Program-made: the position numbers and the translations under genes | Shown: positions 46,952-59,994 of the stretch, piece after piece | Layout of the letters: each line of letters starts with the position of its first letter | Numbering within the stretch: the first letter of the stretch is position 1 | Notes under the pieces: model-generated | What the model was told of the DNA's origin: nothing | The model's database searches: none | The model's input: only the letters and a program-made list of their open reading frames with translations | DNA from: Cranoglanis bouderius | Taxonomy: Eukaryota > Chordata > Actinopteri > Siluriformes > Cranoglanididae | DNA: 64,000 nt | Direction of reading: 5' to 3' | Assembly: GCA_023630585.1 (NCBI GenBank) | Contig: CM042565.1 | Coordinates: 16,483,013-16,547,012, forward strand

Positions 46952-46957
46952 TTTATT
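46952..46957 (-). promoter_or_regulatory. Candidate polyadenylation signal of the Reeler gene
   Basis: TTTATT on the plus strand (AATAAA on the minus strand), 139 bp past the stop codon at 47096-47098. Confidence 0.6.
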
Positions 46958-47095
46958 AAACGGCTTCATTTCATCCATCACTCTGAATAAAAAGAGTTCC
47001 TGAAATCTTGCTGCATTTGCGCTATCTCTCAAATTATGAACATTGTTCATGATGTGCGGAACAGAACGTGGATTAGACCAGTAACTGAGACCTGA

Positions 47096-49835
47096 CTAAG
47101 GGGAGGTCACCGAAGGAGCATTAACAAAGTATTGGAACACCGTCGACATCAGGAGCGTGAGAAACAGAGCAGGGGTGACGGCCATCTTGTCATCAGCTGC
47201 CGCGTTGCCTGGGGCTGAGAAAAGGGTCACAGGTTAACGGTCACAAGCCAGGAGAACACAAAGAGGAGTTGTTTTAGATTTTAAACCTGCTGTTGAGGTT
47301 CTTTTAATGTCGAGTGCTTGTGAAAATAGCAGTGTGTCTTTTTACTCTGTAACATGAAAGTTTCATGACTGTGTAATGAAATAAAGTGTAAAGCTGTGAC
47401 TCCTACAGCGAACACTCGACATAAACAGATTTTAAAGAATGTGTGTAATCGTTGATATGGCGATGTGCTCTGTAAGGAGATGTTTATTTAACATTTATGG
47501 AAGGAGTCTCCAGTGTCAGAGGAAAAGTGCTCAGATCTCAGCTCGGGAACGTGACATGACAAAACCGAGCGCACTCCTGCGTTCGTCTCGGCCTCCTTGA
47601 CGTACGGTGCGGATTTGGCGGAAATCTGACGACGTCAAGTTTTTCGCCCAAAAAAACGGTAAGGGGTTAGCCTTACTGTTTTTTTGGGCGAAAAATTTGA
47701 CGTCCTCAGATTTCCACCGAATCCGCACCGTACGTCAAGGAGGCCGAGACGAACGCAGGAGTGTGCTTGGTTTCATCCTGACACGCTCCCGAGCTGAGAT
47801 CAGAGCCTCCGGTTTTCAATATACTACACTGAATAAATGATACAGGTTTGGGAAAAAGAATTTAAACATTTTAACCATCGATATGAGTTAAAGTGCACGT
47901 GTTATCATCATGACTAAATCTCACCTCTGGCCAGTGTTGCTGATTTGAGGTTTACCCAGAAAGTGGTTCTATTTGAGACTACAGTGGCCCTGAAGGACAA
48001 AAAGCACATGCATTAAATACAAAAAAAATAAAAATTCTTTAACACAAATATTATAATTAGTACTATAATTTAAAAATATATATATATATATATTAATATG
48101 TAATAATGTAATGTTAATTACATAAAATTATTTAATAACAGCCAAAAATGGAATAAAATTGGGTTAAATTTATACTAAACACATAAAGCAGTACAGTAGG
48201 TGCCATTACTTTTGCACCATTACACACAGATTCTACTGTAGAGAAGGTGCATGCATGCATTTGAACGGTGTTTTAATGTGTATTTATTTTTTGTACTGTA
48301 TGTATATAAATGTGTATTTTTTGTACTGTATGTATATAAATGTGTATTTATTTTTAATTGTCATCTTGTATTGTTTATCATCAGTTCAGTGTTTAATTTT
48401 AATCTAAATCTGCAAAAACAAAACAAAACAAAACAAAAAAAGCCACAAGTCTCACAGGAAATCATTTATTATTGAATTAGACATTAGAGATTATTAACGC
48501 GGATGTTTTAGGACTTTCATGTGGCTTACGTGATGAAGGCGGTTTCGACGGAAGCCGGAGGAAACCAGGTGTAGCTGGTCTCGTTGTTCTTACTGTTTCT
48601 GTTGGAGTGTGTGATGGCACTCTGGGGGTTTCCTGAGCACTACAACACACACACACACACACACACCACAAATTGACTGTGTAATGAAATAAAGTGCAAC
48701 GCCGTGCCTTATACCATTCTATTAATGCACTCGTCCTATTATCGTTTCTATAGTAACAGCTCCTTCGCAGGGGACTTGTACAGTGAACACTCGACATAAA
48801 CATATTGAAAAAAAAAACCCACACAAAAAACACGTGATCACTGATACCACGACGTATATTTAACATTTATGGAAGGAGTCTCCAGTGTCAAAAGGTAAAG
48901 CTGTAACTTTAAGTTTTCCTACATCTTCAGGACAGAGGAGTTTACGCTTTTTAAGGTTCTCTGGTAACGTGACAACCTGCATTTGTTGTCTTCTTAATAA
49001 AAGAGAGGAAAAAAGCGGCCGGGACGACTGTTTATAGCCGCCATGATTTAAGATCGTTTATCGACATACTAAAGTGCTCGGATCTCAGCTCGGGAGCGTG
49101 ACGGGACGAAACCGAACGCACTCCTGCGCTCGTCTCGGCCTCCTTGACGTACGGTGCGAATTTGGTGAAAATCTGAGGACATCAAATTTCTCGCCCAAAA
49201 AAACACGAAGGCTTACCTTAACCCTTAACCCTTACCGTTTTTTTGGGCGAAAAAAATCAACATTCTCAGATTTTCACCAAATTCGCACCGTACGTCAAGG
49301 AGGCCGAGACGAACGCAGGAGTGCGCTCGGTTTTGTCCTGTCACGCTCCCGAGCTGAGATCCGAGCCTCCGGTTTTCAATATACTACACCGAATAAATGA
49401 TACAGGTTTAGGAAACAGAATTTAAACATTTTAACCATCGATATGAGTTAAAGTGCACGTGCAGTGCATAAAAACGATAAAATATGGAAATAAAATCTAA
49501 CAGGAAACACAAAAGGAGATGGACGTGTCCAGACAGCCTTTATAAAGGGTCTATGAAATGTTGGGAATAAACATTTCCAAAGCTGTTTCGTGCAAGTCCT
49601 TAAATTAAACACCATGTACAATATTAATCACGAATGTATTCAGTTTATTTTACACGTTTTTAACGTTTTTCTGCTGTAAATGTGAAGTGTGTGTGTGTAA
49701 TCACCGCTAAGTATTGGGTGTTGGGTGGTGCAGGTCCCCAGGTCCCCACAGCGTCAGTGTTGAAGCCTGATCGAGCCTGCAGGAGCAAGCCGGCGTACAT
49801 CGGGCCCTGAATCTTCACTGACACACACACACACA

Positions 49836-49893
<58 letters not shown>

Positions 49894-51257
49894 ATTAACA
49901 CCACACAAACACTTAGTCCAAAATGTCCACAGTGCACTCTTAATAATCTTCATTTTAGCATCTCCTCAAAAGAAACTGTCTGAATCAGTAACACAAAATA
50001 AAAAGCTATAATATGTACAGTTTTGGAGGTCGTGTAAAAAAAAAAAAACATTTTTTTAAAAAGTGCAGGACTTGAATTATCCTTAATCCTGAATTATGCT
50101 GAGCACGTAAACATTTTTCAGGATTTGTGACATAATCCTGTACTGTTTTTTTTTTTTGTCCTCTTCATTTAAAAAACAATAATAAAAATAATAAACAGAC
50201 TAAATAAAACAAGTACAGGATAATTGTATCTTGCATGACATCACGCATGAGTCACATGACCTTTTCATCCCTGAGGAGAGAAGAGTTAGAGCATTTTAAT
50301 GGTGCAAAAAAAAAAAAGAGAAGACCTGAAAAAGCAAACAGAAGTTTATTATTAATACATTTTGTTTTATTATTCTAAATTATGGGAATTAGGAATTTTA
50401 TTAGTGTCCCGAAATATCACCTAGAGGATGTGTGGATGTGTACAGGTGTGTATGTGTTGGGTTTAATCAAGTGTAATGGCAGTACATGACCAGCAGGGGG
50501 AGCAGGTGATTTACTAAGAGCCAACACTTCACTATTTTCTAAATTCTTTTTATTTATTTGTTTGTTTGTTTGTTTGTTTATGTGTAGCACTTCACTGTAA
50601 TGTCTAAAATAACAATCACTTAATCATCGAGCACTAATTTTTAATTTTCAGCCATTTTAGGAACAAAATTATTTTACGGAACTGCACTTTTTAAATTATT
50701 AATTTTTTTACTTGATGTTTGTATTTACATAGTGTTACACACTTTTACGGAGTGACGTCGGGTGTTGTCATTTATTGAACAATACAATAAATACAATAGT
50801 TTGGCGATTTATTATTTTAAAAATCAACAACAGCAACAACAACAAAAAGCAGGTATTTGATCAAATGCAGCTATATTTAAATCTAGATCTTCCTTTAATC
50901 ACATTTAGTGTGTGGCACATTATAAACATTTAAATAATTGTTAATGCTAATTCAAACCTATACATTGAAATAAAATGCAAAAATAATTTTAAAAAATGTA
51001 AATAAAATCTAATTATCTGATTTGATACAAAGAGCACCGAAATTTCACTTGATTACTCTTAAATAAAAACTGTACCGAAAACATGAAAATGAGCTTTAAA
51101 CGAGGAGGACTGTACATTTTCTGTGTGTTATGGTGATTGACTTATAAATATATTTCTAATAAATACATAAACAAACAAAAAATAAACCAAACAAACAAAA
51201 ACCCCAAATCTTTAGTGTTAATACAGTATCAATAATCCATTTCTGTACATTTATTCA

Positions 51258-51288
<31 letters not shown>

Positions 51289-52402
51289 TCTGCCTGTTCT
51301 GTGGATTCAAACAGTCGAACGCGCTTGTCTGAGTAACTCGAGAGATATTTAAAGCACAAGACATCCAAAAAAAAACACCCCAACCTCCTGCCGTCTCTGA
51401 GCTCACCGGAGGTTTCCTAATCCGTTTCCTTACCCTCTCTAATGTTATCATGAATCACTTATGAAGCATTATAAGCTCTTCCTCTTCCTCACGGGTGCTA
51501 ACGCCAACGCTAACTGCCTGTATAGGCTGCATCATATTACACCTTTAACATCACACCTCCATTTTAAACATCTGCACCCTTTAAACCACGCCGTCCATTT
51601 CCAAATTCTCCTCCTCACTTCCATCAGCAATTCATCGCTCCTTCGCTTTATCCCTCCATCCATCATGTCGGATCTCTGACCGCCTCCTCCTCCCTGCAGA
51701 CCTTCCCGCTTCTCCTTCATCCGTTCTTCCTCACCTCACTCATAAAGAACCATCGTTTAGTCTAGTTTACCGGTTCCTCTCTCCTTGCATCCATCAAATA
51801 TCCACCATTGTGTTCACCAACTCCATCCATCTCTACTGCTCATCCCTCCATCAAACATCATCTACCAGCTTATTCACCATTCATCCATCTCTACTGCTCA
51901 TTTTCCATCCAACCCTCTCATACTGTTCACCATCCCTCCATCAAACATCATCTACCAGCTTATCCATCATTCATCCAGTTCCACCTGCTCACCATCTCTC
52001 CATCCATCCATAACTTTAACTTCATTCTAATGTTTCTTTCTAAAAAACTTTCTATTTGGAACACTTCGTGACAGACACCTTTACGAGTTCCTCTTACAAT
52101 CGGTCAGAAAATGTCACATTTCCCGTTTCCCAGTCTCCTCTTACTTCACTGAGAAGATCTCACTCTTTAAAAAAAAAAATTAATTAGATCACATCGTAGC
52201 ATTTGAGATTACCTGTGACTGCCTGATCGGAGCTGAAGGTGGTGTTGCTGATTACGATGGTGTAAGGAGAGGTGCTCGACTGCGCCTGGACGCCGTGTCC
52301 AGGAGTCATGTCCACACACCTGTCGACCGGAGCGCCGGTTTGATATCCCGTTACAGAGGTCCAAACCTGGAGCCAAAAAGCCACAAAGAGCACGGCCTGC
52401 AT
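47096..52402 (-). CDS. Reeler-domain secreted or membrane-anchored protein
   Basis: Five exons on the minus strand, 52402-52213, 49817-49705, 48639-48530, 47989-47925 and 47214-47096, join to 597 nt, 198 aa, with all junctions GT/AG and in frame. The N-terminus MQAVLFVAFWLQVWTSVTGY is a signal peptide. The Reeler domain follows: GAPVDRCVDMTPGHG, PYTIVISNTTF, QGPMYAGLLLQAR, then SYTWFPPASVETAFIT and NRTTFWVNLKSATL. Cysteines and N-glycosylation sites (NTT, NRT) suit an extracellular protein. The C-terminus has a hydrophobic run (ALFLTLLMSTVFQYFV) with a short polar end, suggesting a GPI-anchor signal or membrane tail. Similar single-Reeler proteins are annotated in fish as putative defence proteins or ferric-chelate-reductase-like; function is not established and no reductase or DOMON domain is present. 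Its introns carry foldback-repeat copies. Confidence 0.86.
47499..47903. mobile_element. Foldback/MITE copy in Reeler intron 4
   Basis: Begins GGAAGGAGTCTCCAGTGTCAG, then the palindrome 47523-47807 (arms around GTACGGTGCGGATTTGGCGG and its inverse). It ends with a tail (CCTCCGGTTTTCAATATACT to GTGCACGTG) that is shared with 49366-49461. The tail stops about 20 bp from the exon at 47925. Confidence 0.75.
48871..49461. mobile_element. Foldback/MITE copy in Reeler intron 2
   Basis: Has the GGAAGGAGTCTCCAGTGTCA start, the long left arm missing from the neighbouring copy (GGTAACGTGACAACCTGC), the palindrome 49071-49365, and the same tail as 47808-47903. Confidence 0.75.
49820..49890. repeat. (CA)n microsatellite at a Reeler acceptor
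   Basis: About 70 bp of CA on the plus strand, so on the gene strand a (TG)n run leads straight into the acceptor of the exon 49817-49705. Confidence 0.93.
49891..51540. other. Reeler intron 1, AT-rich part
   Basis: No exon or RNA gene recognised; poly(A), TTTG and TA simple runs (50557-50580, 51262-51288). Confidence 0.65.
51780..52015. repeat. CATC-rich tandem repeat in Reeler intron 1
   Basis: Units of roughly 60-110 bp built on TCCATC recur; the phrase CATCCCTCCATCAAACATCA appears at about 51842 and 51930, each followed by TCTACCAGCTTAT. ORFs rich in His, Ser and Pro here are compositional. Confidence 0.8.
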
Positions 52403-52629
52403 GTCAACGGAGACCCGAAAAGCACAGATGAGAGGATGTGTGTCCAAGACCAGAGGGGGAGAGAGACTGAGTCCCGAAACGAAAGGGTGGATTTTAGAAG
52501 AAACTTTGTGCTGAGTCACAGTGGCATGAAAAACTCCCCTCGTTTCTTTCATCACACTTGGCAAGCCTGGCCTTCATGAAGTATTCATTGTGGTTCAGGT
52601 GAAGCTGCGGTTCCCAGAAACGCCCTCCC

Positions 52630-52661
<32 letters not shown>

Positions 52662-52978
52662 GTGATCGTATACTGACGATGGACATACAAGGAACCTCTA
52701 CAGGCTGGTGAAGATTAATGGTTTATATGACCTCTCGTGTTATTTCAGACAACAATGGTGCTTCAGTTGCTCATATTTACTGCGTCATGAACACCTTTAT
52801 CAATGATCTATTGTTCTACTTTTCAAAAACGTCGGAATGGCGTCGAATTGCGGAACCTGACAAGTCAGAAGTTGTTGATTATCTGTCTATACCAGCAGCT
52901 CTGACAGTAGTGCAGCTGCAAATCACAGGTTTATATTAACGCACTACACTGTATACATGGACAGTTCGAACACACGTA

Positions 52979-53400
52979 AGCGCTCAGATCTGAGCTCGGG
53001 AGCGTGACGGGGTGAAGCTAAGCGCACTCCTGGATTCATCTTGACCTCCTTGACGTACGGCGTGGATTTGGTGAAAATCCGAGAACGTCAAATTTTCTGC
53101 TTAAAAAACAACCCACACGAGTTACATTTGACTTTGCTGGTTTTTTTTGGGGCGAAAAAATGGACATCCTCAGATTTTTCACCAAATTAACACCATACGT
53201 TAAGGAGATCAAGGTGAACGCAGGTGTGCACTTAGTTTCATCCCGTCACGCTCCCGAGCTCAGATCTGAGCCTCCGATTTCCAAAATATTACCCTCAATA
53301 ATAAAAGTATACAGATTTGGGGTGCACAAACTTAAACACTATAACGGTGGATTATCAGTGAAACGTGCACGTGTGGCACGTGAGTTCGGATGGAAATATA
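52979..53400. mobile_element. Foldback/MITE copy between Reeler gene and utp14a
   Basis: Palindrome 52979-53272 (arms start AAGCGCTCAGATCTGAGCTC), more diverged than the other copies. It is followed by a diverged version of the shared tail (CCTCCGATTTCCAAAATATT to GTGCACGTG). It sits just upstream of the Reeler gene's first exon. Confidence 0.7.
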
Positions 53401-54282
53401 ACGGGAAAGTTTATAATATTAATAAATGTTCGACGATAGACGGCGAGTAAACATATTAAAAGGCCATTCTCAACCATTTTTTAGGTCTTTGAACACAACA
53501 GTACGTATTTAATGAAATTTTAAATCGTGTATACCGTCCTCTACAGGCCTTCATAACGTTCTCATTAGTCACGTGTCGAACTGTTTATTGTCGTTTCGAG
53601 TGTTGATTATATAACCCGTCGTTATCTCAGATAAGTATATATCCTTCTATTTTAATCCAGATCTAACATCAGACCAGGCCATGATCAGACCTACCACGAG
53701 TTCAGCGATGTATAAAGAACAGGTTTTGGTTTACTTCTGTTCTTCTTTAATGAACACAGCACTGAGGTCGAGGCGTTAAGTTTCAGGAAATGCGCCTGGT
53801 CTCTTATGAAATCGAGCTTCTTGCGTCTCGTTCTTCACAGAGCTGCGAAATCAAACTTTGTTGCAAAACCAAACCATGTTTCCTTTTTTTTTTTTTTTTT
53901 TTTTTACAAAATCAAATCAGTTCCTGTGTCCAAAGCAGAAGTAGGCAGATGTTCTAAGAGAAATACGGAGTTTGATTACTGGTTTGTAATTAATTGATAT
54001 GTATTTAACAAGAAAGAATAACAATAAGCAGTTTAATTACACGTGAGACATCAGAAGCAGATGCACGTCAGAGAGGACACAACACAAACAAGTACGCTAT
54101 ATTTTCAACAAGTATCTCTCTCGTGTGACTTATTTCACGAAACCGGTTCGGCTTTAGCTTCTAATTCTCTCCTTTATAAAGTCTAAAGTTAATCATCGTC
54201 TCTTCATTCAAGACGATTCGAGTCCAAAGGTCACACAAGCTCATGCAATCATCCTGATTAAAGTCACTCCGCTTTTCTTCTT
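53401..54282. other. Intergenic DNA and utp14a 3' UTR
   Basis: AT-rich with a T run at 53884-53905. No gene is seen. A TTTAAT on the plus strand near 54033 could be an ATTAAA signal for utp14a. Confidence 0.5.
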
Positions 54283-54749
54283 CTATTTCTTCTTGTTCTT
54301 CTTCTGTTGTTGTTGTTGCCCTCTCCTGGCTCCGCCCCCTCGCTTCCCCGCTTTCCTGCCCTTCTCCTCCAGGACGATCTGCGGCCGCTTCTTCAGCGCG
54401 CCGGCGCTTTTCCCCTCCGGCAGGAAGTCCTCTTTCCTCAGAGGCTCGATGATGGAGCCCAGTTTGGTCACCACTTTGGGCGCGGTGAGTTTCTTCACCG
54501 TGTTCTGCGTGTTCCACGTCTGACCCACGGGAGAACGGATACACGTCTCGAACTGAGAGCTGTCCTGGAACGGGAACGGCAACTGGCTCACCTACAGAGA
54601 GAGAGAGAGAGAGATAAACAGAGTGAGAGAGTGAGAGAGAGAGAGAGATAAACAGAGTGAGAGAGAGAGAGAGATGAACAGAGTGAGAGTGAGAGATAAA
54701 CAGAGTGAGAGAGAGTGAGAGAGAAACAGAGTGAGAGTGAGAGATAAAC

Positions 54750-54780
<31 letters not shown>

Positions 54781-55167
54781 TAAACAGAGTGAGAGTGAGA
54801 GAGATAAACAGAGTGAGAGTGAGAGAGATAAACAGAGTGAGAGTGAGAGAGATAAACAGAGTGAGAGTGAGAGAGAGAGATAAACAGAGTGAGAGTGAGA
54901 GTGAGATAAACAGAGTGAGAGAGAGAGAGAGAGAGAGAGATAAACAGAGTGAGAGAGAGAGAGAGATAAACAGAGTGAGAGTGAGAGATAAACAGAGTGA
55001 GAGAGAGAGAGAGATGAACAGAGTGAGAGTGAGAGATAAACAGAGTGAGAGAGAGAGAGAGATAAACAGAGTGAGAGAGAGAGAGAGAGATAAACAGAGT
55101 GAGAGAGAGAGAGAGAGATAAACAGAGTGAGAGAGATAAACAGAGTGAGAGAGAGAGAGAGAGAGAT

Positions 55168-55203
<36 letters not shown>

Positions 55204-57491
55204 TAAGTATATGGTGATATTTGGTTTGATAAAAAGACATTTGGAGAGATCACAGAGCATTATGCAGTTAATCTGATTGATTTATCCGTTCGCAGCTCTT
55301 CTCATTTTCCTTTAAAGCGTATGTGGTGCAACATCACATCCTCTCTGAGCTGCAGGTCACCTGATGTAACGCGACGGACGAGTTCCTCTTCTCAGAGATG
55401 ATCACTGCAGGAAGCTTCTGGTCTTTTCTCGGGGCAGCAGGAGGAGGCTTCACCCGAAACCTACAACAAAACCAGACGGTAACTGATCCAGCACCCAGAA
55501 CTATCCGTACCCTGATCCAGTTCCCGTATCGGTCAGAGACTAGTGATGGACACGATCATAAAACACTACAACTTTCACAGACTCACATTTCCCTCAACAC
55601 GGAATTAAAAAAACAAATAATAAAACCCCGTATATAAACTATATAATGCTAGATTGGAGCCGGGGTGCCAAAACTTTAATCTCAGCAAGATTTACATATG
55701 ATTTGAAGGCGAAGTTTTCTTAACATCGATGGATTTTTAAAAAGTACTAGCTTTCGGGGTGAACATCGTTCCAGATTTTTTCCCCCACGTATCCATGGCA
55801 ACCATATCTGTCCAGTTAAGACGAATATCCAAACAGTAAATATAAATAAAATAACAACATGATACACTTCCTGTACGACTCACTTAATGCGTTTGTATCG
55901 GGAGGGCTTGAGCCCGACTCCGCCCCACTCCCCCCACCCGGGCAGGGTCAGGTCCACCACTTTGGGTTGCCCCGCCTCTTCCTGTTTCTTTTTGTCTTTC
56001 AGGAAGTCGGAGATGACGTCGTCTCCTGCGAAGGCCTCCTTAATGATGGACATCTGCCCCGACGGGCCCTAAAGTGGAGACACGCCATGTTTTAGTCAGA
56101 TTTCTCACTTTTTTTTTTTTAAATCACGATGGTTTCGTTTCATTCTCGGAAAAGAGAAGAAGCGACAGACGGGAACAGAACAGATGATGAATACAAAGAT
56201 AAAAACACACACAAGGGGAGGGGACGGGGAAACAAAACAAAACACAAAGCGAGCTAAAAATAGTTTATTTAAAAGAGTTTCACTTGATTTAGTAAAACAG
56301 GTCGATCCAGGCTCAGTTCCTTCCATCGACGAGTTCAGGAGCAAATTATTTCCGCTGTTCCAAGCTGGAACTGGCCGATCGGGTCTCGTGCGCATGGAAC
56401 GTGATGTATAAAAAGATATCGCGACACGGCAGCGAGTGACAACCGCTTATAATTCAATTATACAACAAATATAAAACACTGCGGACAAAAGCAACACCTC
56501 GGGAATTAACAAAATACACGACAGAATAAATGGCCAAGACGATATCAGTGCAATAAAACATAATAAAGAATTTAAATTGGTTCTGTAGGTAAAATGAACA
56601 GGCTTCACTTTCAACAGTGGATCATAAAGTCACACAACTGAGGGTTTTTTTTGTAATTCAAGGCCAGTTTTATACATTTAGCGTAACTTGTTCGTAACAT
56701 TTTAGAGCTGCTTAGATTGTATACTGCTTGTGCTTTTACTGCATCGGAAGAAAAAGTTACTTGACTTTACTAGAGGTCGACCGATCGATGGATTTTGCCG
56801 ATTAATCGTCACCGATAACTGATCGCTGGAACTATCGGTCATCAGCAATAATCCACACCGATAGTTTTTTCCCGGTTGCGTCCGTCGCGGGAGCGGTTGA
56901 GAAGGGTCTGCCGAGAGCGGCCTCTAGAGGAGAAATTAAAAACTATCACTGACAAATTTTGTTGTGTTATTTGAAGTGTTTTTTGATTCATTTTGGACGT
57001 CTCTATTTTTATTTGTTATTTGGAGTCTTACTTTTTGGGCTCAGTTTGGATGTATATCTTTTATTTACTTTAATAATTATTAATAGTCAGTATTTATTTC
57101 ATTTTAAAAAGTACAGTACATTTTCATGGTACAGTCAGTGCTGTTTGTTTTTGTAATAAAGTTCAGCAGTATTTTACTTTGAGTGTTATGTTTTCATTCA
57201 GTATCAATTTTAAAAACATATCGGGCCATTCCTCGGTTATCGGATAACTCAGTTAACGGTAAAATCCACTTTCGGTCGACTTGTAGAATTTACTTGATTG
57301 TGTAAATGTGTACACTGGAACACATCCACGTACGATTGAGCCAAGTTAACGTAACACTAGTGTCGTAATCAGGTCACGTTAATACATCAGTGGATTCTCA
57401 CTACATAATTCAAACTACAGGGTCTATATATCTATCTATATACATACATACATATATACATACACATATATATATATATACACACACATAT

Positions 57492-57536
<45 letters not shown>

Positions 57537-57604
57537 TATACACACACATATATATATATATACACATATTATATATATATATATACACACACACACATAT
57601 ACAC

Positions 57605-57676
<72 letters not shown>

Positions 57677-59836
57677 CACAGTATCTCTCAAAAGTGAGTA
57701 CACCCCTCACATTTTTGTAAATATTTTATTATATCTTTTCATGGGACAACACTGAAGAAATGACACTTTGCTACAATGTAAAGTAGTGAGTGTACAGCTT
57801 GTATAACAGTGTAAATTTGCTGTCCCCTCAAAATAACTCAACACACAGCCATTAATGTCTAAACCACTGGCAACAAAAGTGAGTACACCCCTAAGTGAAA
57901 ATGTCCAAATTGGGCCCAATTAGCCATTTTCCCTCCCCGGTGTCATGTGACTCGTTAGTGTTACAAGGTCTCAGGTGTGAATGGGGAGTGGGTGTGTTAA
58001 GTTTGGTGTTATCGCTCTCACACTCTCTCATACTGGTCACTGGAAGTTCAACATGGCACCTCATGGCAAAGAACTCTCTGAGGATCTGAAAAAAAGAATT
58101 GTTGCTCTACATAAAGATGGCCTAGGCTATAAGAAGATTGCCAACACCCTGAAACTGAGCTGCAGCACGGTGGCCAAGACCATACAGCGGTTTAACAGGA
58201 CAGGTTCCACTCAGAACAGGCCTCGCCATGGTCGACCAAAGAAGTTGAGTGCACGTGCTCAGCATCATATCCAGAGGTTGGCTTTGCAGAATAGACGTAT
58301 GAGTGCTGCCAGCATTGCTGCAGAGGTTGAAGGGGTGGGGGGTCAGCCTGTCAGTGCTCAGACCATACGCCGCACACTGCATCACACTGGTCTGCATGGC
58401 TGTCGTCCCAGAAGGAAGCCTCTTCTAAAGATGATGCACAAGAAAGCCTGCAAACAGTTTGCTGAAGACAAGCAGACTAAGGACATGGATTACTGGAACC
58501 ATGTCCTGTGGTCTGATGAGACCAAGATAAACTTATTTGGTTCAGATGGTGTCAAGCGTGTGTGGCAGCAACCAGGTGAGGAGTACAAAGACAAGTGTGT
58601 CTTGCCTACAGTCAAGCATGGTGGTGGGAGTGTCATGGTCTGGGGCTGCATGAGTGCTGCCAGCACTGGGGAGCTAATGCCAACATGTACTGTGACATAC
58701 TGAAGCAGAGCATGATCCCCTCCCTTCAGAAACTGGGCCGCACGGCAGTATTCCAACATGATAACGACCCCAAACACACCTCCAAGACGACCACTGCCTT
58801 GCTAAAGAAGCTGAGGGTAAAGGTGATTGACTGACCAAGCATGTCTCCAGACCTAAACCCTATTGAGCATCTGTGGGGCATCCTCAAACGGAAGGTGGAG
58901 GAGCGCAAGGTCTCTAACATCCACCAGCTCTGTGATGTCGTCATGGAGGAGTGGAAGAGGACGCCAGTGGCAACCTGTGAAGCTCTGGTGAACTCCATGC
59001 CCAACAGGGTTAAGGCAGTGCTGGAAAATAATGGTGGCCACACAAAATATTGACACTTTGGGCCCAATTTGGACATTTTCACTTAGGGGTGTACTCACTT
59101 TTGTTGCCAGCGGTTTAGACATTAATGGGTGTGTGTTGAGTTATTTTGAGGGGACAGCAAATTTACACTGTTATACAAGCTGTACACTCACTACTTTACA
59201 TTGTAGCAAAGTGTCATTTCTTCAGTGTTGTCCCATGAAAAGATATAATAAAATATTTACAAAAATGTGAGGGGTGTACTCACTTTTGTGAGATATGGTA
59301 TATATCTATCTATATACACATATACACACACACACACACATATATATATGTTTTTTTTTTTCTCCAGATAGCCTTTAAGAACTCCTCTGACAAAAGAAGA
59401 ACATACTGAAATCGTTCTCATGGCAGGATCAGGAAGCTGTCGTAAGGTTCCGATGGACTTTAACAGGAAACATGGTGAGCACATCACATGCGACACTGTT
59501 ACCAAACTTATTAACAAATTCAAAAAGACCGAAGTGTTGCGGACAGACCCAGAAGAAAAAAAAAACAAACAAACAAAACAAAACACAACATGCTAAAATA
59601 TTTGGTTGTGGAAAATAAGCGAAGATGCGTAACAACGGCAGACCCAACCCCCGAAAAAGGAAAAGTGAAGTCTCGGAAAAGGGGGCGGAGTTAAAATGCA
59701 ATAAAAGTAAACAGTAAAAAAAAAGTAAAAAACAAAAAAACGTAACGTAACGCTAGTGTCGTAATCAGGTCACGTTAATACATCAATGGATTCTCACTAC
59801 ATAATTCAAACTACAGGGTCTATCTATCTATCTATC

Positions 59837-59934
<98 letters not shown>

Positions 59935-59937
59935 TAC

Positions 59938-59994
<57 letters not shown>

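Noticed and set aside
47607..47840. Short ORFs repeated at 47.6, 49.2 and 53.2 kb (e.g. FWAKNLTSSDF)
   Set aside because: They are the same palindromic repeat read in frame; arms encode similar peptides on both strands by symmetry.
54161..55260. Ser/Leu-repeat ORFs of 222-359 aa
   Set aside because: They read through the (CT)n minisatellite; only the last part coincides with the utp14a exon, in a different frame.
57436..57669. Cys/Val and Tyr/Ile repeat ORFs
   Set aside because: Artefacts of (CA)n/(TA)n microsatellites, as at 59786-60061 and 45482-45845.
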